The notes beneath the pieces were generated by a model, which searched no databases, was not told the DNA's origin, and worked only from the letters and a program-made list of their open reading frames with translations. The translations under genes and the position numbers were made by a program. This document shows, in pieces, positions 17,010-25,918 of a stretch of 64,000 bases of DNA. Source of the stretch: Flammeovirga yaeyamensis (GTDB lineage Bacteria > Bacteroidota > Bacteroidia > Cytophagales > Flammeovirgaceae); assembly GCF_018736045.1 (NCBI RefSeq), contig NZ_CP076133.1:1178001-1242000 (forward strand), read 5' to 3'. Numbering within the stretch: the stretch's first letter is position 1; each line of letters starts with the position of its first letter.

Positions 17010-19337
17010 ATGAAAAATATCTTACTAATTGGTTTTATTCTCTTTTATAGCTCTATCCTTTTAGGACAGGAGAGGTTCAAAGTTGGTATTTTAGCCGAAG
17101 TAAAATCGTTAAAATCAGATTCTTTGGGTGTTAAACTAAGATCTGAGATTCTATCTTTATTAGATCATAAATACGAAGTGGAATTCGCAAATGTGCTTTT
17201 TAATACATATAATACAGACTTAGCGAAGTCACAGTATGATAGTCTAGTAGATCAAAAATGTGATGTAATTGTTGCATTTGGACCAACAAACGCATTAATG
17301 TTCTACGAAGAATACATCGATTTTACAGTTCCAACAATTTTAGCAGGTTTTGTGAATCAGGACTTCGTTGAAATTCCAAACCAAGCGAAAACTTCTGGTG
17401 TAGATAACTTTACTTATTTCGTTACTCCCTTTTCAATTACTAACGATGTCGAATCATTCTCCTCGTTATATGATTATCAAAAATTAGGTGTTGTGGTAGA
17501 TGATTATCTTTTAGAAGCCTTCCCTGTGAAGGAAAAGTTGGATGAAATCTTAACAGATAAGGATTATTCGTTAATCACAATACAGAAAGACACAAAAACT
17601 TTAGAAATTCCTACTGATGTAGATGCAGTTTATTTCAACAGCACATCTCAATTATCGGAAGAAGATTTCGAAAATGTCATCAAAGAGACGAACCGTTTGA
17701 AGTTACCTTCTTTATCTGGTTACGGTATTAGCGATCTTGAATTAGGAGTGATGGCCACAAATCAACCAAACATCAATTTCGATCAGATCTTTAGAAGAAT
17801 TGCTTTAACTATAGAAGCAATAACATTGGGTCAAAATTTAGCTGACCTTCCAGTAGAAATCAATTATGAAAATGGGTTGACTGTCAATCTAGAAGTGGCT
17901 GAATATGTAGGTATTACTTTTAAGAACAGCGAGTTAGTGAAATACAATTTCATGCAGTCGAATTTTAAAAACGACGATCACAGTTACTCTTTAAAAAGTT
18001 TGATGAGCATGATGTTACATCAGAACTTAAGATTGGAATCGGAAAGAAAATCGATCGATATTAAAGACCAAGAGGTGAGGTTATCTAAATCAAATTATCT
18101 TCCTGAAGTGGGTGTGAATGCTGCCGGTAACTATGTAAATGCAGAAATGGCAGAGTTGTCTTTCGGACAAAATCCAGAGTATAACGCTATTGGTAATGTG
18201 CAATTAAAACAAACAATTTATTCGGCAGATGCATCGGCCAACATCAAAATATCGAAGTTGACTTTAGAAGCACAAAAAGAAGACTTTAATGCTTTGGAGT
18301 TGGATCAAGTACTGGAAGTTGGTATGGCTTATTACAATACGTTGATCTACGAAGCCAACAAAAGCATTCAACTTAAAAACCTTCAGTTAACGAAGGAAAA
18401 CTTAAAACTGTCGGAAGAAAATTTAGCATTGGGTGTAGGAGGAAAATCAGATGTATTGAGATTCCAAAGTCAGTTAGCCCAAAACACTCAAGGAATGATT
18501 GAAGCAAAAAATACAGTTGCCCAATCACATTTGATGTTGAATAAATTACTGAACTTACCCATGGAGGAGCGTTTAATTTTGGAAGATAGCTTACTCTTAG
18601 GAGCTCAAAATAACAATAAAGAATACGAGGATTTGATGTTGCTTTTAGATCAACCCAAAGATCGTTTTCTACTTACAGAATTCTTTATCGAAGAAGCCAT
18701 TGTAAACTCACCTGAACTTTCTAGTTTACAGTACAACAAAGAATCGGTTGAACGTAATTATAAGTTAAATAAAAATGGACGTTTTATTCCAACTGTCGCT
18801 TTACAAGGACAATACAATCAGTTTTTGTTAAGAGAAGGAGCAGGGGTAAATATGCCGGCAGGCTTCCCAAGTGTTCCGCTAAATAATTACAATGTTGGTT
18901 TGAATGTTTCGATTCCGATTTTCCAACAAAATACGAGAAACATCAAACAACAGAAGTCGAAAATTCAGATGGATCAGTTAGCGGTTCAGAAGAATGACTA
19001 TGAGCAAAATATCGAGAAGTTGGTACATGAATACATCATTGCTTTGATCAATGAAATGACCAACATCGAAATCTCTAAAGCCAATAAAGTAGTGGCAGAA
19101 GAGAACTTGAAAATCTCTCAAAGTGAATACGCTAACGGTATTATTCCAGTCATCCAACTGATTGATGCACAGAATAATTTGTTAGAAAATGAGCTAGCTT
19201 TTACAACTGCTCAGTACAATTACTTTATCGTATCACTTCAAATTCAACGTGCGATCGGTTACTACTTCTTATTGAACTCAGAAGAAAACAATCAAGCCTT
19301 TTTCACTCGTGCAGAACAATTCATCTCAAATAATTAA
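17010..19337 (+). CDS. Outer-membrane efflux factor: ABC substrate-binding domain fused to TolC
   Basis: An in-frame extension to 16950 exists, but 17010 is preferred: it begins a clean signal peptide (MKNILLIGFILFYSSILLGQ) and leaves the operator upstream. The mature protein has two parts. Residues about 22-310 resemble the ABC_sub_bind family: FKVGILAEVKSLKS, CDVIVAFGPTNALMF, DAVYFNSTSQLSEEDF and LTIEAITLGQNLADLPVEI. Residues about 325-775 are a TolC/OEP domain with long helices and the recurring LSEENLALGVGGKSDVLRFQ and LKISQSEYANGIIPVIQLID. At 775 residues it is far longer than the usual 420-500. The fused binding domain would sit in the periplasm and could sense or capture substrate. It is first gene of a tolC, adaptor, pump operon. 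Confidence 0.85.
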   Translation: MKNILLIGFILFYSSILLGQERFKVGILAEVKSLKSDSLGVKLRSEILSLLDHKYEVEFANVLFNTYNTDLAKSQYDSLVDQKCDVIVAFGPTNALMFYEEYIDFTVPTILAGFVNQDFVEIPNQAKTSGVDNFTYFVTPFSITNDVESFSSLYDYQKLGVVVDDYLLEAFPVKEKLDEILTDKDYSLITIQKDTKTLEIPTDVDAVYFNSTSQLSEEDFENVIKETNRLKLPSLSGYGISDLELGVMATNQPNINFDQIFRRIALTIEAITLGQNLADLPVEINYENGLTVNLEVAEYVGITFKNSELVKYNFMQSNFKNDDHSYSLKSLMSMMLHQNLRLESERKSIDIKDQEVRLSKSNYLPEVGVNAAGNYVNAEMAELSFGQNPEYNAIGNVQLKQTIYSADASANIKISKLTLEAQKEDFNALELDQVLEVGMAYYNTLIYEANKSIQLKNLQLTKENLKLSEENLALGVGGKSDVLRFQSQLAQNTQGMIEAKNTVAQSHLMLNKLLNLPMEERLILEDSLLLGAQNNNKEYEDLMLLLDQPKDRFLLTEFFIEEAIVNSPELSSLQYNKESVERNYKLNKNGRFIPTVALQGQYNQFLLREGAGVNMPAGFPSVPLNNYNVGLNVSIPIFQQNTRNIKQQKSKIQMDQLAVQKNDYEQNIEKLVHEYIIALINEMTNIEISKANKVVAEENLKISQSEYANGIIPVIQLIDAQNNLLENELAFTTAQYNYFIVSLQIQRAIGYYFLLNSEENNQAFFTRAEQFISNN

Positions 19338-19359
19338 TCATCCTAGATCTTAAGAAATT

Positions 19360-20439
19360 ATGAAAAATATTACCATGATATCTCTATTCCTTACTGCGTT
19401 TATTTTCAATACTGCTTGTCAAGAAGAACAACAAGAAACTGTTGAAACCATTAGATCGGTAAGATACACTGAAGTAAAAAATACCACATTAAGCAACAAT
19501 ACAATTTATAGTGGAAAAGCGACTGCTGACCAGGAAATGGAGTTAAGCTTTAGAAATAACGGTATTATCACGAAAAAATTAGTGAAGGTCGGACAAAAAG
19601 TTAAGAAAGGTCAGTTATTGATGCAATTGGACAACATCCAAGCCCAGCTTTCTTACGAGCAATCTTTAGCGGCATTAAATGCAGCAAAATCAGAAATGTT
19701 CACGGCTAAATCGGAATACGAAAGAGGTCGCAAATTATACGAACAAGGCAACTACACTTTAAGTAAGTACGAAACAGTAAAGAATGCTTACGAGAACGCT
19801 GCCAATCAGTTAACATCGGCAGAAAGAAAGTTAGCCATCGATAAAGAGCAAATCTTAAACGGGTATATCTATGCTCCAAAAGATGCGGTGGTAGCAGAAG
19901 TGGAAGCCAATTTAAACGAAACAGTAAGTTCTGGTCAGAAAGTGATGGTACTGAATGCCGGTAACGAAATGAATGTTGTGGTTGGGGTATCAGAAAGCAG
20001 CATAAATGAAATTACTAACGGTTTAACAGCCTACTTAAATTTCAGATCAATTGATGAAAAATTGAAAGGTGAAGTGATTGAAGTATCACCCATCGTCAAC
20101 AAAGAAAACGCTACTTTCCCTGTGAAAATTAGAATTCAAAATCCAACTAATTCTATCCACCCAGGAATGGCAGCAGAAGTAAAATTCAACTTGGGCGATT
20201 TGGCTTCAGATTATAATATCGTGCTTCCTTTGAGTGCGGTAGGTGAAGACGAAAAAGGAAATTTTGTCTACTTCATTAAAGATCGTAAAAACGACTTGGG
20301 TCTTGTTGGAAAAGAATATGTTCAAGTGGGTGAGTTAACCGACGAAGGTATTCTAATCACAGATGGAATCGAGCAAGGTCAGCTGATTATCACAGCCGGA
20401 TTGCAGACCCTTATTCAAGGTCAAACTGTAAAACTTTAA
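19360..20439 (+). CDS. RND efflux periplasmic adaptor (membrane fusion protein)
   Basis: A 359-residue adaptor linking the pump to the outer-membrane factor. The signal MKNITMISLFLTAFIFNTAC carries a lipobox (FNTAC), so it is probably lipid-anchored. The biotinyl-lipoyl half-motifs are visible (GIITKKLVKVGQKVKKGQLL and, later, YIYAPKDAVVAEVEANLNET), separated by a helical hairpin (LSYEQSLAALNAAKSEM through LTSAERKLAI). Beta-barrel and membrane-proximal segments follow. It starts 22 nt after the tolC fusion and ends 39 nt before the pump gene. Confidence 0.92.
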   Translation: MKNITMISLFLTAFIFNTACQEEQQETVETIRSVRYTEVKNTTLSNNTIYSGKATADQEMELSFRNNGIITKKLVKVGQKVKKGQLLMQLDNIQAQLSYEQSLAALNAAKSEMFTAKSEYERGRKLYEQGNYTLSKYETVKNAYENAANQLTSAERKLAIDKEQILNGYIYAPKDAVVAEVEANLNETVSSGQKVMVLNAGNEMNVVVGVSESSINEITNGLTAYLNFRSIDEKLKGEVIEVSPIVNKENATFPVKIRIQNPTNSIHPGMAAEVKFNLGDLASDYNIVLPLSAVGEDEKGNFVYFIKDRKNDLGLVGKEYVQVGELTDEGILITDGIEQGQLIITAGLQTLIQGQTVKL

Positions 20440-20478
20440 TCTCTCTAATTCTTATTACTACCTACATATTTTAATACA

Positions 20479-23400
20479 ATGATAAATTTCGCCAAATTCT
20501 CCATCGAAAAGAACCGTATTGTTCTTAGTGTTTTAGCCGTGGTTATGATCATGGGAATGGTTTTCTACCAATCTTTATCAAGAGATAGTATGCCTCCATT
20601 TACGGTAAGAGTCGCAACGATTGTAGCTTCTTTTCCTGGGGCAAGCCCAGATAGAGTAGAGGAATTAGTGACGGATAAAATCGAAAAAATTGCTCAAGAA
20701 TTACCTGAATTAAAGAAGGTGACAAGTGATTCTAGAACTGGACTTTCGGTAGTAACGGTGGAGTTGAAAATGGACGTGGCTCCAGAAGATCTTCAGCCGG
20801 TATGGGATCGTTTGAGAAGAAAGTTGGATCAAATGTCTGATTTACCTTCTAACGTTTACCCTCAGTTGCAAGACGATGGAATCGGTGAAGTTTTCGGTAT
20901 TGCAGTAGGTATTACAAGTGATGGTTTTTCTTATGCAGATGTAAAGAAATATGCTGATCGTTTAAGAAACGATTTGATTAGCTTGGAAGATGCTGCTAAA
21001 GTAGAAATCAACGGGGAACAAGAAGAGCGTGTATTTATCAAATTTGATAATGCGAAGTTGAAAAACTACGGGTTAACATCAAGTAGTTTGGAGCAAATGA
21101 TTAGCTCGACAAACATTTTGAATACAGGTGGAGAAATCAATCTTCAGAATGAAAGAATTGTCTTGGAGCCATCAGGTAACTTCAACAATATCAAAGACAT
21201 TAGAAATATGTTGATTCCGGTGGGAAACAACGGAAACGTCATCTCACTATCTGATGTGGCAACGATTGAAAAGGGGTATATCTATCCTCAAAAGCAAATC
21301 GTGAAGATCAATGGAAAGAAGGGAGTATCCTTGCATATCTCTTTAAAAGAAGGTAGAAACATTTTGAATTTGGGTCAGGAAGTTGATCAAGTTTTAGCTC
21401 AATATCAAGAGGAATTACCGATCGGTTTGGAAGTGATGAGATTGTCGTCTTTAGATCATTACATCGAACACAAAGTAACTGATTTCGAAGGGAATTTAAT
21501 CCAATCGGTAGTGATTGTTTTAGCCGTGATGTTGATCTTCTTAGGTATGAGAACAGGTTTAGTCATTGCCAGCTTAATTCCAATGGTAACAATCGCCACT
21601 TTTATGGTGATGGGATTATTTGATTTAGGCATCAACCAAATCTCTCTAGCCGCTTTGATTATGGCATTAGGAATGATGGTGGATAACGGCATTGTAGTGG
21701 CGGAATCCATTATGGTAAAAATGGAAGAGGGCATTGATGTGAAAAAGGCAGCCATCGACTCCGTTCAGGAATTATTCTATCCATTATTGATATCGACTTT
21801 AACAACATCAGCGGCATTCTTATCGTTCTACATGGCCGAGTCGATTATGGGTGATATTATGGGACCGATCTTCTCAGTGATCACTATTGCGTTGATCTCA
21901 TCATGGTTGATTTCTTTGAGTATCATCTCACTTTTATGTGTGTACTTCTTAAAAGTGCAACCTAAAGGTGAAGCTAAAAAGAAGTTCTTAGATCGTATGA
22001 TTGATGCCTTGAAATCAGGTTACCATAAAGTGATCATGATCTCATTGAAATACAAAAAATCGGTAGTCGTTAGTGTGGCTATGATGTTTATTGCTTCATT
22101 GCTAGGATTTGGATTATTAGAAGTATTATTCTTCCCAGATAGCGATAGAAACATGATCACGATCGACATCAATTTGCCTCAAGGTTCTAGAATTGAGGCC
22201 ACTCAAAAAGTAGTAGGAGAGTTAGAAACGTTCTTCAATGAGGAATTGATGGTCGGTGAAGATAAGCAAGACGGCATCACTTCTTGGACATCGTTTATCG
22301 GTGAAGGACCATCGTCGTACGATTTAGGGTATACTCCAGATGAGCCAAATGCCAACTATGCACACATCTTAATCAATACTTCGGATCAATTGATCAACAA
22401 CGAGTTAATCAAAAAGATTGATGAGTACAGTTTCTTGACTTTCCCAGATGCAGATGTAAAAGTAGGTTTATTGGGTGCAGGTAGCGGTGGAGCACCGATC
22501 GAAATTAAAGTATCAGGAAATAACCCAGATCAGTTGCAAAATATCGCAGCGAATATCAGAAAAGAGTTGTCGTCTGTAGAAGGAACGAAAAACGTGAAGG
22601 ACGATTGGGGTCCAAAGGGAAAGAAGTTTGTGATTGAAATTGATCAAAGTAAAGCACAAGCGGCGGGTATGACCAACCAAGATATTGCGGTGTCCCTTCA
22701 AACTATCTTAGATGGATTTAGAACGGGAGAATTTAGAGAAGAGGAGAAATCGATTCCGATTTTATTACAAAGCATAGAAAGTTCTGATCTATCGTTATCA
22801 GCTTTAAAAACGGCCAATGTGTACAGTCAGAATTCTGGGAAAAGTGTACCGCTAAATCAGGTAGCAGAGATTGTTCCTGTGTGGCAATATACTCAGATCA
22901 AGCGAGAGAATTTAAAACGTACAATCACTGTAGAATGTGAGTTAACTGAAGAAGGAAATGCCAACAACATTATGGCAACAATTCAGCCTTGGTTGGATCA
23001 AGATCAAGAAAACTGGGGAGCAGGTTACACTTACTCTTTAGGAGGAGATGCCGAGGAAAGTGCAGAGAACATGGGAGCGGTATTTACTTACCTTCCGTTA
23101 TCGGCTTTCATCATCGTGATGCTGTTAGTAATGCAGTTCAACTCTTTCAGAAAAATGACCATCATTTTATTAACGATTCCATTAGGTGTGATCGGAATGG
23201 TGATCGGTTTATTGATCTTCCAAGTGCCTTTCGGATTCATGGCTTTCTTAGGAATTATCTCTCTGGCAGGGATCGTGATTAACAATGCCATCGTTTTGAT
23301 CGAACGAATAGAAGTGGAGGAAAAAGAGTTGAAAAAAGCTCCTCTACAAGCAGTGATTGATGCATGTTTGCAAAGGTTTAGACCCATCATCTTGGCTACT

Positions 23401-23556
23401 TTCACAACCGTACTTGGTTTAATTCCATTGTACTTAGGTGGCGGCGCTATTTGGGAGCCAATGGCGGTAACAATCATGGTTGGATTAATGTTCGGAACCA
23501 TCATCACTTTGATCTTTATTCCAGCATTGTACAGCATCTTATTTAAGGTGAAGTAA
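20479..23556 (+). CDS. RND efflux pump, AcrB-like inner-membrane permease
   Basis: At 1025 residues, with 12 predicted membrane segments and two large periplasmic loops, it matches the HAE-1 branch of RND transporters. TM4 carries ALIMALGMMVDNGIVVAESI (near residue 398); AcrB has two adjacent Asp residues here, whereas this protein has Asp-Asn, so proton coupling may differ in detail. ISLAGIVINNAIVLIERIE and FGTIITLIFIPALYSILF mark TM10-TM12. It is last in the operon and is followed by a strong terminator. Substrate cannot be read from sequence. RND members for drugs, lipids or metals are all possible, but the motif set is not CusA-like. Confidence 0.92.
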   Translation: MINFAKFSIEKNRIVLSVLAVVMIMGMVFYQSLSRDSMPPFTVRVATIVASFPGASPDRVEELVTDKIEKIAQELPELKKVTSDSRTGLSVVTVELKMDVAPEDLQPVWDRLRRKLDQMSDLPSNVYPQLQDDGIGEVFGIAVGITSDGFSYADVKKYADRLRNDLISLEDAAKVEINGEQEERVFIKFDNAKLKNYGLTSSSLEQMISSTNILNTGGEINLQNERIVLEPSGNFNNIKDIRNMLIPVGNNGNVISLSDVATIEKGYIYPQKQIVKINGKKGVSLHISLKEGRNILNLGQEVDQVLAQYQEELPIGLEVMRLSSLDHYIEHKVTDFEGNLIQSVVIVLAVMLIFLGMRTGLVIASLIPMVTIATFMVMGLFDLGINQISLAALIMALGMMVDNGIVVAESIMVKMEEGIDVKKAAIDSVQELFYPLLISTLTTSAAFLSFYMAESIMGDIMGPIFSVITIALISSWLISLSIISLLCVYFLKVQPKGEAKKKFLDRMIDALKSGYHKVIMISLKYKKSVVVSVAMMFIASLLGFGLLEVLFFPDSDRNMITIDINLPQGSRIEATQKVVGELETFFNEELMVGEDKQDGITSWTSFIGEGPSSYDLGYTPDEPNANYAHILINTSDQLINNELIKKIDEYSFLTFPDADVKVGLLGAGSGGAPIEIKVSGNNPDQLQNIAANIRKELSSVEGTKNVKDDWGPKGKKFVIEIDQSKAQAAGMTNQDIAVSLQTILDGFRTGEFREEEKSIPILLQSIESSDLSLSALKTANVYSQNSGKSVPLNQVAEIVPVWQYTQIKRENLKRTITVECELTEEGNANNIMATIQPWLDQDQENWGAGYTYSLGGDAEESAENMGAVFTYLPLSAFIIVMLLVMQFNSFRKMTIILLTIPLGVIGMVIGLLIFQVPFGFMAFLGIISLAGIVINNAIVLIERIEVEEKELKKAPLQAVIDACLQRFRPIILATFTTVLGLIPLYLGGGAIWEPMAVTIMVGLMFGTIITLIFIPALYSILFKVK

Positions 23557-23582
23557 GCAGAATACTATTTCTTGTTGTATAG

Positions 23583-23615
23583 AGCGGTTGACTTTTACTA
23601 TTAAAGTCAACCGCT
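23583..23615 (+). terminator. Intrinsic terminator after the RND operon
   Basis: A 13-bp stem (AGCGGTTGACTTT / AAAGTCAACCGCT) with a 7-nt loop is followed by a T-run. Confidence 0.85.
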
Positions 23616-23675
23616 TTTTTTTGATATTTAAATCTTCATTATTAAGAATTAGAGCTTATAATAAATAGTCTATTA

Positions 23676-23693
23676 GTTTCTATATATAGAAAC
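23676..23693. promoter_or_regulatory. 18-bp palindromic operator, site 8
   Basis: GTTTC-N8-GAAAC; here the N8 is also self-complementary (TATATATA), making a perfect 18-bp palindrome. Confidence 0.6.
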
Positions 23694-23871
23694 AATTAAT
23701 TAGACTGTTATATAGTATGAAAATAAGCAATTATGGAAGCCTTTTAGAGTATTAAATAAAATGTTATTATTCTAATTAATAGCCTTTTTAAGGCTTTATT
23801 AAGTGATTTTATATTAAAAAGGTTGTGGGGACTTTTTTAAGTAAAAGATATTGTTAATGAAAATTATTATA

Positions 23872-23889
23872 GTTTCTAATTAAGGAAAC
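23872..23889. promoter_or_regulatory. 18-bp palindromic operator, site 9
   Basis: GTTTC-N8-GAAAC, followed after 27 bases by AAGGCCAG, mirroring site 3 at 15968. Confidence 0.6.
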
Positions 23890-23895
23890 CAATTG

Positions 23896-23903
23896 TATAT
23901 TTG
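23896..23903 (+). promoter_or_regulatory. -7 promoter element upstream of the second operon
   Basis: TATATTTG is an exact TAnnTTTG match, six bases after operator site 9. The operator would occupy the -33 to -7 spacer. The start codon of the 24295 gene is about 390 nt away, so the leader would be long, or this promoter may drive a separate short RNA. Confidence 0.5.
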
Positions 23904-23998
23904 TATCGTTGGTTTTAAGGCCAGTAAAAAAGCTATTCTTATTAATAAAAAAGCGTTTAAAATGAAGCTTAAATTTGTTGTTAATGAGGATGAACGAA

Positions 23999-24016
23999 GT
24001 TTCCGAAAATAGAAAC
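23999..24016. promoter_or_regulatory. 18-bp palindromic operator, site 10
   Basis: GTTTC-N8-GAAAC, 34 bases before the shared 15-mer AATCTCAATCGCTAT (24051-24065), as site 4 precedes the copy at 16119. Confidence 0.6.
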
Positions 24017-24260
24017 TAAATAGTATTTTTACAAAGTAATAAAAACAAAGAATCTCAATCGCTATCAAATGAAAAATCAGGAATTTAGTATTGAAAAGAA
24101 ATAAAGTAATTGATGTAAAGTAATTTACATAAGAGGTCATTCAGAAATACTTATGACCAAGAAAATACTCTATTATTCATCATTGCTCATCAAATCTTAA
24201 TATCTACCATCATTCACTATATGTTTATTTCATTATAAACAGAATTCTTATACTAATTAT

Positions 24261-24278
24261 GTTTCCATTAAAGGAAAC
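24261..24278. promoter_or_regulatory. 18-bp palindromic operator, site 11
   Basis: GTTTC-N8-GAAAC, ending exactly 16 nt before the start codon at 24295, the same spacing as site 7 before the tolC fusion. Confidence 0.65.
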
Positions 24279-24294
24279 CATTGTGCTATTAATC

Positions 24295-24576
24295 ATGAAA
24301 AATTTATTACTAATCTGTTTTATTCTCATCTACAGTAATATTCTACTGGGACAGGAAAAGTTTCAAAAAGGTTTCCATAAACAAATAGAAAACTGGAAAA
24401 CCTATAGGTTAAGAATAGAATCTACATCCGTTGATTCTAAGGTGAAAGAACTTAATCTTTTAGAAAGCTTTACAAACATAGTTTTAAAACAAAATACACC
24501 ACTTAAAAAAGAAGTGAAAGAACCAGAGTTATATACAAAGCACGATACGTGTATATATTGTGGTTATCAAAAATAA
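24295..24576 (+). CDS. Small secreted protein with a tolC-type signal peptide
   Basis: The start at 24295 is preferred over in-frame 24259 because it begins the signal peptide MKNLLLICFILIYSNILLGQ, nearly identical to that of the tolC fusion at 17010. The 73-residue mature part is polar and unrelated to that protein; it ends in a CIYCGY motif, which could bind a metal or form a disulfide. It appears that a promoter, operator and signal-peptide segment was duplicated and attached to a different coding sequence. It is the first gene of a four-gene operon (28-nt gap to the next). Function unknown. Confidence 0.65.
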   Translation: MKNLLLICFILIYSNILLGQEKFQKGFHKQIENWKTYRLRIESTSVDSKVKELNLLESFTNIVLKQNTPLKKEVKEPELYTKHDTCIYCGYQK

Positions 24577-24604
24577 AATATATTCTCTCTAATTTAATTA
24601 CCTC

Positions 24605-25147
24605 ATGTCAATTATTGTTATACAAGCAATCGCTTCTGCCATCTCTATTCCAACAGAAGCGGATAATATTAATATTCATCTAAAGGATGATCAAATGGTT
24701 TCTGTATCGAAAAAGGAATGGAAAAAAGGGAAGCGATTTTGCTCTGAAGATCGGTTTGCTTTTGTAAGAAACAAGCAAGTGATTTTTATCGAGAAAAGTG
24801 ATATCGAATACATCAGATACGAATCGTTAAGGACTTTTGAAAAAACGGCAGATTTTATGGAAGAATACGCCAAAGTTCAAGAGTTGGACGAAGAAGTTCT
24901 TAAGTATTTCCATACTGTAAAACACAAGAAAGCCAGAACCTCACAAGTGCTGGCAGTAGGAGCCACTTGTATGGGCGTTTTGGTCTCCCCTTTGGTATTA
25001 GTTGTTGCTCCTATTCCTTTAATTCAAGCTGTTTCTCGAATGCGGAAAGTGGAATATCAATATTGTGTAAAAGGAAAAGAATGGAAGTCTCTCAAAAATG
25101 CCAGAAAGAAAAAAATTAAAAATTACAAATTAAAAGCTACTGCATAA
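24605..25147 (+). CDS. Unknown protein with one hydrophobic segment
   Basis: I do not recognise this 180-residue protein. The N-terminus (MSIIVIQAIASAISIPTEAD) may be a short signal or anchor. Residues about 24-75 contain strand-like segments around VSVSKKEWKKGKRFC. A central hydrophobic stretch (QVLAVGATCMGVLVSPLVLV) near residue 114 could span the membrane, and the C-terminus is strongly basic (KNARKKKIKNYKLK). It lies 28 nt after the small secreted protein and 11 nt before the barrel gene, so it is part of the second operator-controlled operon. Confidence 0.65.
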   Translation: MSIIVIQAIASAISIPTEADNINIHLKDDQMVSVSKKEWKKGKRFCSEDRFAFVRNKQVIFIEKSDIEYIRYESLRTFEKTADFMEEYAKVQELDEEVLKYFHTVKHKKARTSQVLAVGATCMGVLVSPLVLVVAPIPLIQAVSRMRKVEYQYCVKGKEWKSLKNARKKKIKNYKLKATA

Positions 25148-25158
25148 ATCTATCAATC

Positions 25159-25914
25159 ATGAAAACATTATCAATCTATCTCACCTTATTATTAGCCTTT
25201 AGTCTTACTTGTGTTTTTGCCGGTGGCGACGACAAAGAACCCCATTATGATAGAGGAATTACCAACAGAACATTTATTCCAAAAGGACAATGGATGGTTG
25301 GAGCCACGTTTAATTACTCGGAACATGTAAACGACAACTATCAGTTTTTAATCCTGAACAAATGGGATGGAGCTGGTTATACCTTAAAAGTAAGTCCGTT
25401 TTTCGGTTACTTTCTAAAAGACAATTTAGCGATTGGTGGTCGTGTGACTTATCAAAGACAAGAATTGAGAATCGATAACTTACAATTGGATTTAGGGGAC
25501 GATATCAATTTATCCGTGCAGGGAATGACGGAACAAGCACAGATGGTCTACTCTACATTCTTCATGAGAAATTACATCAGTTTAGGAAAAGGAAATCGAT
25601 TCGGTATTTTCAATGAAGTGAGTTTATCTTATGGTTACGGTCAATCGAAAAGTATGCATATGGAAGATGGACCACACGACATCAGAGGATTATATTCTAA
25701 TACACACGAATTTAATATTGGTCTTTCTCCAGGAATGGTGGCGTTTGTCAATAACAACTTGGCATTAGAAGTAAAGATGGACGTAATTGGTTTCAATATG
25801 AAATCGACTGAACAAATCGAAAATCAAGTGAGTACGGGTTCAAGAAGAACCAGTAATGCTGATTTCAACTTAGACATTTTCTCATTAAACATCGGATTAA
25901 CCTTATTTATCTAA
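25159..25914 (+). CDS. Outer-membrane beta-barrel protein
   Basis: The 251-residue precursor has a signal peptide (MKTLSIYLTLLLAFSLTCVF, cleavage near AGGDD). The rest shows alternating strands with aromatic girdles, for example WMVGATFNYSEHVNDNY, LKVSPFFGYFLKDNLAIGG and FSLNIGLTLFI; the terminal aromatic-containing strand is typical for BAM-inserted barrels. No specific porin family was recognised. It starts 11 nt after the previous gene and ends 4 nt before the PCMD lipoprotein, so all are likely co-transcribed. Confidence 0.75.
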   Translation: MKTLSIYLTLLLAFSLTCVFAGGDDKEPHYDRGITNRTFIPKGQWMVGATFNYSEHVNDNYQFLILNKWDGAGYTLKVSPFFGYFLKDNLAIGGRVTYQRQELRIDNLQLDLGDDINLSVQGMTEQAQMVYSTFFMRNYISLGKGNRFGIFNEVSLSYGYGQSKSMHMEDGPHDIRGLYSNTHEFNIGLSPGMVAFVNNNLALEVKMDVIGFNMKSTEQIENQVSTGSRRTSNADFNLDIFSLNIGLTLFI

Positions 25915-25918
25915 ACTC

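Noticed and set aside
23962-24012. 16-codon frame starting MKLKFVVNEDERS that runs into operator site 10.
   Set aside because: No evidence beyond length; it ends inside the operator and is probably chance.
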